Shown: positions 34,047-42,900 of the stretch, in pieces
Numbering within the stretch: the stretch's first letter is position 1
How the letters are laid out: every line of letters begins with the position of its first letter
NCBI GenBank assembly: GCA_045542075.1
Contig: JAZQKI010000017.1
Location: 3,672-67,671 of the forward strand
Direction: 5' to 3'
DNA from: SVTX01 sp045542075
GTDB lineage: Bacteria; Bacillota; Clostridia; Oscillospirales; CAG-272
Length of the DNA: 64,000 nt
Program-made: the position numbers and the translations under genes
The notes under the pieces: generated by a model
What the model was told of the DNA's origin: nothing
The model's input: only the letters and a program-made list of their open reading frames with translations
The model's database searches: none

Positions 34047-34248
34047 ATTTTATTTTGTCTGTTCGCCCAAGTAAATAATCAAGAGAAACGTCAAAATAGT
34101 CCGCGAATTTTATAAGCGTTTCATAATCTGCTTCGCGCTCCAGATTTTCATATCTGCTCACAGTGTTTTGATTCATGTTCAGATCAAGGGCAAGCTTCAG
34201 CTGTGATATATTCCTCTTTTTTCGCAATTCTTTGAGCCGAAATTTCAT
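34045..34248 (-). CDS. XRE family helix-turn-helix repressor
   Basis: 67 residues from the ATG at 34246-34248 (AAGGAG upstream). The whole protein is a Cro/CI-type DNA-binding domain: LRKKRNISQLKLALDLNMNQ, NTVSRYENLERE, and the C-terminal FDVSLDYLLGRTD common to phage and chromosomal XRE regulators. It diverges from the small-protein cluster at 34387 across a shared palindromic operator and is likely its repressor and its own. Confidence 0.9.
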   Translation of the reverse strand: MKFRLKELRKKRNISQLKLALDLNMNQNTVSRYENLEREADYETLIKFADYFDVSLDYLLGRTDKIK

Positions 34249-34275
34249 TTTTATCTCCTTTTTTCGCAAAACCTC

Positions 34276-34304
34276 TTGACTTCATTATACCATTTTGGTA
34301 TAAT
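34276..34304 (+). promoter_or_regulatory. promoter of the small-protein island
   Basis: TTGACT (34276-34281), 17-bp spacer, TATAAT (34299-34304). The opposite strand has a TATAAT at 34284-34289 for the XRE gene. Confidence 0.8.
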
Positions 34305-34325
34305 GTAAATATCCCGTTTTGGTAT
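34284..34325. promoter_or_regulatory. XRE operator region
   Basis: A perfect palindrome ATTATACC-ATTTT-GGTATAAT (34284-34304) covers the -10 boxes of both divergent promoters. A related imperfect site (ATCCCGTTTTGGTAT, 34311-34325) lies next to it. The repeated core is ATACCAAAA-N-GGTAT. Confidence 0.8.
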
Positions 34326-34386
34326 TTTGCGTGTTTGTTGCAAAGAGTCAAAAAAATAGTGGCCCTATTTGGCCAAGGAGGATCAT

Positions 34387-34599
34387 ATGGAAGAACAAAA
34401 GAAATTTTTACTCAACACAAATTCTAAGAAAATTCATCTCGCTAATTCGCAAGATGGCAGATGCAAAATCAAGGGTATGAGAGAAGAGTATAAGGTTTAT
34501 TTCGACACCTTAGACGAAGCCTTGATGTACCCATCTAAAAAACAACCTCTTGCAAGAAAATGTTCTTTTTGTTTTATGCACTACAACGTGGGAAAATGA
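34387..34599 (+). CDS. small cysteine-containing protein, Ada-type metal-binding resemblance
   Basis: 70 residues, ATG after AAGGAGG. The order NTNSKKIHLANSQDGRC, then VYFDTLDEALMYPS, then KCSFC matches the layout of Ada-like metal-binding domains (SKKxHxxxC ... FxxxxEA ... CxxC), with a longer insert before the first Cys. If real, four Cys/His ligands would bind zinc. Cytoplasmic. It is the first gene under the XRE operator, in AT-rich DNA unlike the glnA region. Confidence 0.65.
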   Translation: MEEQKKFLLNTNSKKIHLANSQDGRCKIKGMREEYKVYFDTLDEALMYPSKKQPLARKCSFCFMHYNVGK

Positions 34600-34603
34600 C
34601 ATC

Positions 34604-34807
34604 ATGAAGAACTTGAATGGAATTTTAGCACTCATATGCGTAGCGGGTATACTATTTGTTAGCCTCGCTGGTTGTTTTGGCTGCACAAGCGATCTTGGAG
34701 GAGACGGCGTATCTTTGTGTAGTATTTGTGGTCAAACCCCTGTTTATTCTCAAGGTTTTTGCAAAAGGTGCTATAAAAACTTTATAAAAAGCACATATGA
34801 GGATTAA
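34604..34807 (+). CDS. small lipoprotein with CxxC pairs
   Basis: 67 residues from the ATG at 34604, four bases after the preceding stop. Signal peptide with lipobox SLAG-C, then a short domain with two CxxC pairs, CSICGQ and CKRCYK, like a tiny zinc ribbon. Not recognised. It is probably translated from the same message as the upstream gene. Confidence 0.6.
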   Translation: MKNLNGILALICVAGILFVSLAGCFGCTSDLGGDGVSLCSICGQTPVYSQGFCKRCYKNFIKSTYED

Positions 34808-34870
34808 CTAATTATGATTTTGAAATTTATTCAAAACAATCACTTACAATAATAAAAATTGGAGGAAAAT

Positions 34871-35335
34871 ATGACACAAAGAAAGAGAGCAGTCATTATA
34901 ATTATATCGTCAATATTGGCGCTTTTATTTTTACTCCTAATTGGAAATTCAATTGCTAAATCTAATGTTCAAAAAAAATTGATTGGCAAAGTGTTCGAAG
35001 GAACCTATGAATATAACTGTCGTTATTTTGATACCAATTTAGATATAAGACTTGAAATAATTGATGAAAAATACTGCAACGTATTCTTTGATTACGAATG
35101 CGATTATACTGACAATAGTAAAGATCAGTATTGGCAAGAGGATTGTTATAATGTCCCTTACAAATTGTCAGGCGGAATATTTGGTGTCAAATTTGAGTGG
35201 TCTGGGGCGGCCGACAATCCTGCCGAACCTTTTGAAGTAAACATAAAAAACGGCGAAATTAAAAGTCTATTTACAGGGAACTACAATAGTTATGAACATG
35301 CAATGCTTTGGGTTGTATCATCTGATCATCCATAA
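34871..35335 (+). CDS. membrane-anchored protein of unknown function
   Basis: 154 residues from the ATG at 34871 with GGAGG five bases upstream. One N-terminal helix (residues 8-26) and an extracellular domain of about 120 residues rich in Asp, Tyr and Asn, with three or four Cys (NCRYF, KYCNVF, YECDY, EDCYN) that could form disulfides. The composition and beta-like pattern suggest a small secreted domain. Not recognised. Confidence 0.65.
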   Translation: MTQRKRAVIIIISSILALLFLLLIGNSIAKSNVQKKLIGKVFEGTYEYNCRYFDTNLDIRLEIIDEKYCNVFFDYECDYTDNSKDQYWQEDCYNVPYKLSGGIFGVKFEWSGAADNPAEPFEVNIKNGEIKSLFTGNYNSYEHAMLWVVSSDHP

Positions 35336-35441
35336 CAATCCTCTCTGTTCTTCCCTTTTTCGTTTAACCCGGCGTGTAAATTAAACAAAAAGCCTAATTT
35401 CGTTTTATAAACAAATTAATCAATAGAAAGGTATATGAAAT

Positions 35442-36386
35442 ATGTCGAACGTTCAAAAAGGCAAGACTCTCAAAATAATTATAATAAGCTGCTTGACTCT
35501 TTTAATTATTCTTGTTCCCGTTATTGTTAATGTCGCCAAAAAAGCGGAAATAAAAAAAGCCAAGCAAGAGATATTGGATTCTCTCGAAGACTATGGCGAT
35601 GCTTATGTCAGCTACCTTTCGGATGAACCTTGGTTTGATGCATATATGTTAGAACTTTTACCTACACTAAGCGATCAAGAATTTATAGACACTGTGGATG
35701 CAATGGTCACAAATCCATATCATAATTATAATGTGGAACGACTTATGACTGATAAAGAAATGGCAGACTTGTTGATCCCAAAATTGCTTAAATTAAAAGC
35801 ACATGAAATTCGGGATTATATTTCATCCTGGGACATTTTCGGATATCATAATCCCTACCTTTTAGAGGGAATACAAGAAACTCTTTCTGCCGACGGAAAA
35901 ACATTAGATGAACTCTATGATTTTGTGGAAGACTTTGAGTCACTTCTCAGTTGGAAAGATTCTGAGTTTTGTGAGTACTACAAATTTACACTTTCATATT
36001 CCAAGAAAGATTTTATGGAATATGTGGACCTCTACCAACAGCCTTTTTACAAGGAGCAGGGCCTTGGCGGATATTACGACGACCAAAAGGATGGCAGCTC
36101 CTCTGGATCGTATGTAGGCAACGCAAGTTATTCTAGGTATTATGGTGATTTCTATGAACATACCCAACATAGTATTTCATTTGATTCCTACTATAATGTG
36201 CAAAACAACATCAACCACAGTCTCTACTTCCGCGGGACAAGAATAGCTTCATCCAAGCATTTAGATATTGACAAGTTCAAATACTATACAGGACAATATT
36301 TGATCTATGTTGACGGAAACGATATTTCCATTGTAAAAATCAAAGGAAAAAGCTCGAGTCTTTATGGCGGAATAGTTTTAGAATAG
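35442..36386 (+). CDS. membrane-anchored protein of unknown function
   Basis: 314 residues with GAAAGG upstream. N-terminal helix (residues 10-29), then a helical, acidic middle (about 30-205) and a Ser/Gly/Tyr-rich C-terminal part (GSSSGSYVGNASYSRYYGDF) ending in beta-like text. No catalytic motif is visible. AT-rich like the preceding genes and the last of the island; a terminator follows. Confidence 0.65.
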   Translation: MSNVQKGKTLKIIIISCLTLLIILVPVIVNVAKKAEIKKAKQEILDSLEDYGDAYVSYLSDEPWFDAYMLELLPTLSDQEFIDTVDAMVTNPYHNYNVERLMTDKEMADLLIPKLLKLKAHEIRDYISSWDIFGYHNPYLLEGIQETLSADGKTLDELYDFVEDFESLLSWKDSEFCEYYKFTLSYSKKDFMEYVDLYQQPFYKEQGLGGYYDDQKDGSSSGSYVGNASYSRYYGDFYEHTQHSISFDSYYNVQNNINHSLYFRGTRIASSKHLDIDKFKYYTGQYLIYVDGNDISIVKIKGKSSSLYGGIVLE

Positions 36387-36410
36387 ATTATCCTCAAGGT
36401 CTTGTTACTA

Positions 36411-36437
36411 GAGGCGGATTGTTCCGCCTCCTTTTTT
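36411..36437 (+). terminator. terminator of the small-protein island
   Basis: GAGGCGG/CCGCCTC stem (36411-36417, 36424-36430) followed by six T. Confidence 0.88.
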
Positions 36438-36438
36438 A

Positions 36439-36467
36439 TTGACAACCCAAATTTATTCTGCTATAAT
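36439..36467 (+). promoter_or_regulatory. promoter of the flavodoxin-aminotransferase-asparaginase operon
   Basis: TTGACA (36439-36444), 17-bp spacer, TATAAT (36462-36467), immediately after the previous terminator. Confidence 0.92.
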
Positions 36468-36498
36468 TGTTATTAGAAAAAACAATCGGAGGTACTGT

Positions 36499-37116
36499 AT
36501 GAAGGTCTTAATAATAAACGGAAGCCCAAAGGCAAGCGGCAACACGGCACACGCGCTTGCGGAAATGATAAAGGTATTTGAGGAATACGGCGTAGAGATC
36601 GAATATCTGCACGTCGGCAACAAGGAAATTCGCGGTTGCGTTGGCTGCGGCACCTGCTACAAGGCGGGCAAATGCTTTATGGACGACATAGTTAATCAAG
36701 CGGCAAAAACCCTTGAGGAGTGCGACGGTATGGTAGTAGGCAGCCCCGTTTATTACGCGGCGGCAAACGGCACACTCGTAAGCTTTCTCAACAGACTGTT
36801 CTACAGTACCCGCTTTGACAAGAGAATGAAGGTGGGCGCGTCCGTCGCAGTAGCCCGCAGAGGCGGCTGCTCGGCAACCTTTGACCAGCTCAACAAGTAT
36901 TTCACCATTTCGGGTATGCCCGTGGCATCCTCGCAGTATTGGAACAGCGTTCACGGAGCGAAGCCGGGCGAGGTCGAGGGCGACGAGGAGGGACTCCAGA
37001 CTATGCGCACTCTCGCGCACAATATGGTCTTCCTTATGAGAAGCATCGAGCTTGGCCGCGAGAAGTACGGTCTGCCCGAAAAGGAAAAGCCCGCAAGAAC
37101 TAATTTTATCAGATAA
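36499..37116 (+). CDS. NADPH-dependent FMN reductase/flavodoxin-fold protein
   Basis: 205 residues from the ATG at 36499 (CGGAGG upstream). The FMN phosphate loop GSPKASGNTA (residues 8-17), a CVGCGTCYKAGKC cysteine cluster near 46-58 and GSPVYYAAANGT near 80 are typical of iron-sulfur-type flavodoxin-fold reductases. Cytoplasmic. First gene of a three-gene run with an aminotransferase and an asparaginase; the link in function is not obvious. Confidence 0.9.
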   Translation: MKVLIINGSPKASGNTAHALAEMIKVFEEYGVEIEYLHVGNKEIRGCVGCGTCYKAGKCFMDDIVNQAAKTLEECDGMVVGSPVYYAAANGTLVSFLNRLFYSTRFDKRMKVGASVAVARRGGCSATFDQLNKYFTISGMPVASSQYWNSVHGAKPGEVEGDEEGLQTMRTLAHNMVFLMRSIELGREKYGLPEKEKPARTNFIR

Positions 37117-37151
37117 AACTCGAGGACCTTGTCCGCAAAAGGTAAGAAAAA

Positions 37152-38357
37152 ATGGGATACAATAAAAAAACCTACGAGCTTGGCAGTAAGCGCTCGGTAA
37201 TACGCGAAATTTTCGAATACAGCAAAAAAAGAGGCGCGGAGATAGGGCGCGAGAACGTCTTTGATTTCAGTCTCGGCAACCCAAGCATACCCGCACCCGC
37301 ACAGGTCAACGACACCATCCGAGAGCTGCTCTTGACAGAGGACTCTGTAGTCTTGCACGGATACACCTCCGCGCAGGGCGACGCAAACACGCGTAAGGCT
37401 GTCGCGGACAGCATAGGTCGCAGATTCGGTATAAAGAGCATAACTCCCGACCACATTTATATGACCTGCGGTGCGGCAGCTTCCCTCTCAATTTGTCTCA
37501 AGGCAATAGTTGAGGATAATTACGACGAGTGCATAGTCTTTGCTCCCTTCTTTACGGAATACCGAGTATTTGTTGAGAACGCGGGCGCAAAAATGATTAT
37601 AAGTCAGCCCGAGAAAAAGTCATTTCAGATCGACGTGGCGGATTTTGAAAGCAGAATAACCCCGAACACCAAGGCAGTAATAGTCAACTCCCCCAACAAC
37701 CCCAGCGGAGTTGTTTACTCCGAGCAGACTATTATCTCGCTTTGCGATATTCTCCGCAAAAAGTCCGAGGAATACGGTCACGTCATCTACCTTATCGCCG
37801 ACGAGCCCTACAGAGAGCTTGTATATTCGGGCGTTGAGGTTCCGTATCTGATGAACTACTATAAAAATACGATGGTCTGCTACTCGTTCTCAAAGTCTCT
37901 CTCCCTGCCGGGCGAGAGAATAGGTTATATCGCGGTTTGTCCCGATATGGATGAGTGTGAGAGCATCTATCTGTCGATCTGCGGCGCGGGCCGCTCTCTC
38001 GGATACGTGTGCGCGCCGAGTCTGTTTCAGCAGGTCATAGCGCGCTGCATCGACTCCAGGGCGAATATTGAGATCTACCGCGAAAACAGAGATCTGTTGT
38101 ATGAAAATCTGACAAGCTACGGCTATGAGTGTGTCAAGCCCGACGGTGCGTTCTATCTTTTCGTCAAGGCGCTTGAGCAGGACGCATATAAATTCGCCGA
38201 AAGAGCAAGGGCGCACGAGATACTCGTCGTTCCCTGCGACGATTTCGGTGTTGAGGGATATATCAGAATAGCATACTGCACGGATAGATCAACAGTCCTC
38301 GGCGCACTCCCCGCGTTTGAGGCATTAGCGCAGGAATATAAGATCAAGAGGAAATAA
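37152..38357 (+). CDS. PLP-dependent class I/II aminotransferase
   Basis: 401 residues. NSPNNPSGVVY (aldimine-stabilising Asn), LIADEPYRELVY (Asp), the Schiff-base lysine in SFSKSLSLPGERIGY and the C-terminal YIRIAYC arginine are present. It interconverts an amino acid and 2-oxo acid. The asparaginase gene begins one base after its stop, which suggests aspartate/asparagine metabolism and an aspartate-type substrate, but that is inference. Confidence 0.92.
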   Translation: MGYNKKTYELGSKRSVIREIFEYSKKRGAEIGRENVFDFSLGNPSIPAPAQVNDTIRELLLTEDSVVLHGYTSAQGDANTRKAVADSIGRRFGIKSITPDHIYMTCGAAASLSICLKAIVEDNYDECIVFAPFFTEYRVFVENAGAKMIISQPEKKSFQIDVADFESRITPNTKAVIVNSPNNPSGVVYSEQTIISLCDILRKKSEEYGHVIYLIADEPYRELVYSGVEVPYLMNYYKNTMVCYSFSKSLSLPGERIGYIAVCPDMDECESIYLSICGAGRSLGYVCAPSLFQQVIARCIDSRANIEIYRENRDLLYENLTSYGYECVKPDGAFYLFVKALEQDAYKFAERARAHEILVVPCDDFGVEGYIRIAYCTDRSTVLGALPAFEALAQEYKIKRK

Positions 38358-38358
38358 A

Positions 38359-39366
38359 ATGAAAAAGGTTTGTATTATCTACACCGGCGGCACCATAGGA
38401 ATGACAAGAACCCCAAAGGGCTATGCGCCCAGCGTGGGATTTCTTGAGAAAAAGCTTAACGAAACCGACGAATTTCACCACGACAGCCTCCCCGCATGGG
38501 ATATCGTGGAAATGTCCCCCCTGCTCGACTCGTCAAATATGACCGTACGCGAGTGGAACAGGATCGCCGAGGAGATAGAGAAAAGATACGACGACTATTG
38601 TGGCTTTGTTGTGCTTCACGGCACCGACACTATGGCTTATACCGCGTCAGCTTTGTCGTTTATGCTTGAAAATCTCAATAAGCCCGTCATTCTCACAGGC
38701 TCGCAGATACCCCTTTGCGAAATAAGAAGCGACGGACGAGACAACCTCACCGAAGCGCTCATAATCGCATCCGACGGCAAGGCAAACGAGGTCTGCCTGT
38801 ACTTTGGCGGCAAGCTTTTGCGCGGAAACAGAGCAACAAAATATTCGGCAGACGGACTTGAGGCGTTCAAATCTCCCAACTGCCTGTATCTTGCCGAGGC
38901 GGGCATAAATATAAAATACAGCGACGAGCTGCTCCGTCCGACCTCCATGGGAGAACTTTGCGTGCATAAGCTGCAGCCCATCCCTATTGGAGTTATCAAA
39001 ATATTCCCCGGCATACAGTTTGAGCTTTTTGAGCCTATTATGACGGACAAGCTTCGCGGTATCGTTATCGAGACCTTCGGCGCGGGCAACCTCCCCGGCG
39101 GCGGCAACGAGCTTTTGCCGATAATCAAAAAGGCTATCGCAAACGGCACGGTGATCACCGTCTGTACGCAATGTCCGAGCGGCAGAGTGACTCTCGGCGC
39201 ATACGAGACCAGTATGATGCTCAAGGACGCGGGCGCAGTCTGCGGATATGACCTCACCACCGAGGCGGCGGTCGCAAAGCTGTATTATCTGTTCAGCAGA
39301 GGGTATGATAACGCCCAAATAAAGACACTTATGGAAACCAATATTTGCGGCGAATTGAGTAATTAA
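38359..39366 (+). CDS. ansA: type I L-asparaginase
   Basis: 335 residues, no signal peptide, hence cytoplasmic. The nucleophile threonine lies in YTGGTIGM near residue 12, and HGTDTMAY provides the second catalytic block. It hydrolyses asparagine to aspartate and ammonia. The gene is one base from the aminotransferase gene, giving a plausible asparagine to aspartate to oxaloacetate route. The start follows AGAGGAA. Confidence 0.93.
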   Translation: MKKVCIIYTGGTIGMTRTPKGYAPSVGFLEKKLNETDEFHHDSLPAWDIVEMSPLLDSSNMTVREWNRIAEEIEKRYDDYCGFVVLHGTDTMAYTASALSFMLENLNKPVILTGSQIPLCEIRSDGRDNLTEALIIASDGKANEVCLYFGGKLLRGNRATKYSADGLEAFKSPNCLYLAEAGINIKYSDELLRPTSMGELCVHKLQPIPIGVIKIFPGIQFELFEPIMTDKLRGIVIETFGAGNLPGGGNELLPIIKKAIANGTVITVCTQCPSGRVTLGAYETSMMLKDAGAVCGYDLTTEAAVAKLYYLFSRGYDNAQIKTLMETNICGELSN

Positions 39367-39396
39367 AAATTTTTTTGATTTTTTTGAAAAAAAGGC

Positions 39397-39425
39397 TTGA
39401 CTTTTCGGGATGACTATGATATAAT
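39397..39425 (+). promoter_or_regulatory. promoter of tRNA-Glu
   Basis: TTGACT (39397-39402), 17-bp spacer, TATAAT (39420-39425). Confidence 0.88.
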
Positions 39426-39442
39426 AGCCAAGTACCAAGCGT

Positions 39443-39517
39443 GGCCCATTGGTCAAGCGGTCAAGACGCTAGCCTCTCACGCTGGAAACTCGGGTTCGAT
39501 TCCCGGATGGGTCACCA
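39443..39517 (+). tRNA. tRNA-Glu (anticodon CTC)
   Basis: Acceptor GGCCCAT/ATGGGTC, anticodon stem CTAGC/GCTGG with loop CTCTCAC (anticodon CTC, reads GAG), T-loop TTCGATT, discriminator A, encoded CCA. Confidence 0.95.
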
Positions 39518-39520
39518 AAA

Positions 39521-39557
39521 AAATAAAGGAGATGCACCTGCATCTCCTTTATTTTTT
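39521..39557 (+). terminator. terminator of tRNA-Glu
   Basis: AAATAAAGGAGATGC/GCATCTCCTTTATTT stem followed by T residues, three bases after CCA. Confidence 0.9.
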
Positions 39558-39561
39558 TGCT

Positions 39562-39799
39562 CGCCCTTCCGGGCGCGAGAAGGCGGACAACTCAAATTTG
39601 CTCGCAAATTTGAGTTGGGGGTTCAGATTCCCGGCTTTAGGCTTTCGATTACTACTCTTTTCTCGTAGAATCGGAACGATAACTCGACGCAGTCGAGTTG
39701 AAAGTTCTGATTCATACGCAAAGCATAGCTTTGCTGCCCGCTTTTTGCTTCGCAAAATAGCGCCAAAATTTTTGAGGGTTCGATGCCCTCAAAAATTTT
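39562..39799. repeat. cluster of hairpins and tRNA T-arm remnants
   Basis: Hairpin CGCCC/GGGCG (39562-39575). Hairpin AACTCAAATTTG/CAAATTTGAGTT (39589-39616) followed by a T-arm copy GGGTTCAGATTCCCGG. A minus-strand T-arm GAATCGGAAC, hairpin AACTCGAC/GTCGAGTT and plus-strand T-arm GTTCTGATTC (39668-39713). Hairpin CAAAGC/GCTTTG near 39719-39733. A 14-bp stem closing the exact T-arm geometry GAGGG-TTCGATG-CCCTC (39765-39799). No gene. Confidence 0.75.
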
Positions 39800-39815
39800 C
39801 TCAGAAGACATCCTT

Positions 39816-39845
39816 GACCACCTTGATGGTGGTCTGTTCTTTTTT
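39816..39845 (+). terminator. orphan hairpin with T run
   Basis: GACCACC/GGTGGTC with a TTGAT loop followed by TGTTCTTTTTTT; it ends the T-arm remnant cluster. A further stem GTCCGA/TCGGAC lies at 39856-39871. Confidence 0.65.
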
Positions 39846-39908
39846 TGCGGACTCCGTCCGAGGAATCGGACAACAATATATAGCCCATATAATTTTATAA
39901 AAAATTTA

Positions 39909-39937
39909 TTGCGTAACTCTAAGTTTTATGATATACT
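39909..39937 (+). promoter_or_regulatory. promoter of the LRR lipoprotein gene
   Basis: TTGCGT (39909-39914), 17-bp spacer, TATACT (39932-39937). Confidence 0.7.
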
Positions 39938-39978
39938 GATTTTAATAAACACAATTTTGTCAAATTGGAGCTGAAAAT

Positions 39979-42900
39979 ATGAAAAAGCACTTCTTGCCAA
40001 TACTTTTACTTGTCACATTGATATGCGCGGCCTTACTGTTTGTCGCTTGTGATAACAACGACACACCCAAAGAACCTGAACAAACTAAAGAGCCACAAGT
40101 AACACAACCCACAGAAACCCCTACCGGATTTCAACCCACGGAAACTCCCACCGAGCCTCTGCCTACAGAGAAGCCCACTGAATCTCAGCCTACCGAAAGA
40201 CCTACTGAGAATCCTACGGAAGCTCCCACCGTCTCCCAACCCACGGAGAATCCAACCGAAAATCCTACGGAGAATCCCACTGAAAAGCCCACCGAAAAGC
40301 CCACCGAAAAACCCCAGGGCTGCAATCACGTCGAAGTAATTGATCCTGCGGTTGCTCCCACCTGTGAGAAAGAGGGCTTGACCGAGGGCAAGCACTGTTC
40401 CTTGTGCGGAGAGGTTTTGGTTGCTCAAACAACCGTAGACAAGGCTCCCCACGCAATAACCGAAGTTGTGGAAAAACAGCCGACCTGTACCGAGGACGGC
40501 CACAACGCCTATGAGTATTGCGCAAACTGTGATTATACCACTATTGTAGTCTTCCCTGCCGCACATAGCATTGAATACGTAGACGAGAAAGCCGCTACCT
40601 GCACCGAGGACGGCCATAATGCGTATGAGTACTGCACAAATTGTGATTACACCACCATTGAGATAATTCCCGCGACCCATAATCTTGAATATGTCGACGA
40701 GAAAGCCGCTACCTGCACCGAGGACGGCCACAACGCCTACGAGTATTGCACAAACTGCGATTATACCACTATTGTGGTTTTTCCCGCCTCCCATAACCTT
40801 GAATATGTCGACGAAAAAGCCGCTACTTGTACAGAGGAAGGATATTACGCGTACGAATATTGCAGGAATTGCGATTATACTACGATTGACATAATTCCCA
40901 CGATCGACCATTCATACGACACAGTTACAGTCACAGATCCCACCTGTACCGAGCAGGGATATACTACACACACCTGTGTTTGCGGAGATTTTTATATAGA
41001 TAGCTATGTTGATGCATCCCACAAATACGGCGATTGGTATCAGCTTTCCGCCCCCACCTGTGCGGACGCGGGAGTTGAGCGTAGAGCTTGTTCCGTGTGT
41101 GGAGACTTTGAGGAAAGCTATACAGACTCAACACCCCACTTCTTTGTGGAATACAGATGTGAAAATTGCGGATGTACGGACGAGGGCTATTTCACCTTTA
41201 CTCTGCTTTCCGACGGGACCTACTCTATAGCGGCAACAAAGCCAAGCCAACTTCCCGAGGCAGTATATATTCCAAGTCGATACAACGGCAAGGCAGTCAC
41301 CGTTATAGATTCATTTGCGTTTGTAAGCGATCCGACGGTTATAAAGAATGTTTATATTCCTAAAAGCATTACCTCCATCGCCGATTACGCATTTTATGAG
41401 TGCGGATCGCTGGAGAGTGTGATAATAGGGGAAGGCAGCCAGCTTGTATCGATAGGCTACCGTGTATTTGAGCGCTGTAACTTGCTTGAGAATGTAAATT
41501 TCAGCGACTGCAAAAAGCTTACCTCTATTGGCGGATTTGCATTTTACGGTTGCAAGTCAATTACAAGCATCAATATTCCCGAAAGCGTTGAAACTATCTG
41601 GTCATATGCATTTGGCGATTGTTCATCTGTAACAAGTATTTACATACCTAAGAACACAACATTTATAGAAAGAGGCGCGTTCGCAGGATGTAGCACGTCA
41701 CTTGAGACCATCGCCGTTGCGGATGGTAACCAAAATTATTATGTTAAAGGCAACTGCTTGATTGAAGCAAGCAGTAAAACTCTCATTTTAGGCTGTAATA
41801 CAAGTGTCATTCCTCAAAATGACGGTATAATCGCTATAAGCTTGATGGCATTCTACGACTGCAAATTTATAACAAGCCTCACCATTCCCGATAGCGTGGT
41901 GTCCTTTGATGGCAGAACGTTTGCAAATTGCACGTCGCTCGAATCTATTATAATCGGAGAAAATTCTCAGCTAAGTGAAATAGCCTCGGACGCATTCTCC
42001 GGTTGCTCATCTCTTGTGAATATAACACTTCCCTCCAAAGTCAGCTCAATTGGTAGCAACGCCTTCTCAAATTGCTCGTCACTTAAGAGCATTCACATAC
42101 CCGCCAATGTCACACATATTTATTTTGATGCGTTTAATGGATGCACGTCTCTTGAGACTGTGACCTTTGCAAAGGGTAGCAAGCTTGAATATCTCGACCG
42201 CGGCGTGTTTGCGTTTTGCAGCTCGCTCAAAAGCATTATTATTCCTGACGGGCTTACCGCTATAGGAGATATCAACTCCTCTACTGGCCACGGAACCTTT
42301 TACGGTTGTTCATCGCTGACGAGTGTTATCATTCCGAACAGTGTTGTCCTCATCGACCGTAGTACTTTTTCAGGCTGTTCGTCGTTTACAGATATCACTC
42401 TCCCGAGCAAACTCATTGAAATCCATTACGAGGCGTTCAAGGATTGCTCATCGCTTAAAAGCATTATTATTCCCGACGGAGTCACTTCCATTAGCAGCTA
42501 CACCTTCCAAGGTTGCACCTCACTTGAGTATGTGACGTTTGGCGAATACAGCAAGCTTGAAAAGCTCTGGGTTGGAGCATTCTGGGGATGCTCTGCACTC
42601 AAGGAAATCTATCTCCCAAGCAGCTTGACAGAAATATGCGATTGGGCGTTTGCTGATTGCACGTTGCTCAAAACCGTGACGTTCCCCGAAAACAGCCACT
42701 TGACTACCATCGGCAGCCGCGCGTTTTATTGCTGTTCCTCGCTCACTGACGTCACTATTCCCAAGAACGTGACCACTATTGGAGAATACGCGTTTTCAAA
42801 CTGCTCTGCCCTTGAGAGCATCAATATTCCAATTAGCGTTAAATACATGGGCGTTGGAGCACTCTTATTGAGCAACACAAATCTTACAATATACTGTGAG

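Noticed and set aside
39397..39900. Plus-strand 167-codon frame over tRNA-Glu
   Set aside because: It reads through a tRNA, its terminator and several hairpins.
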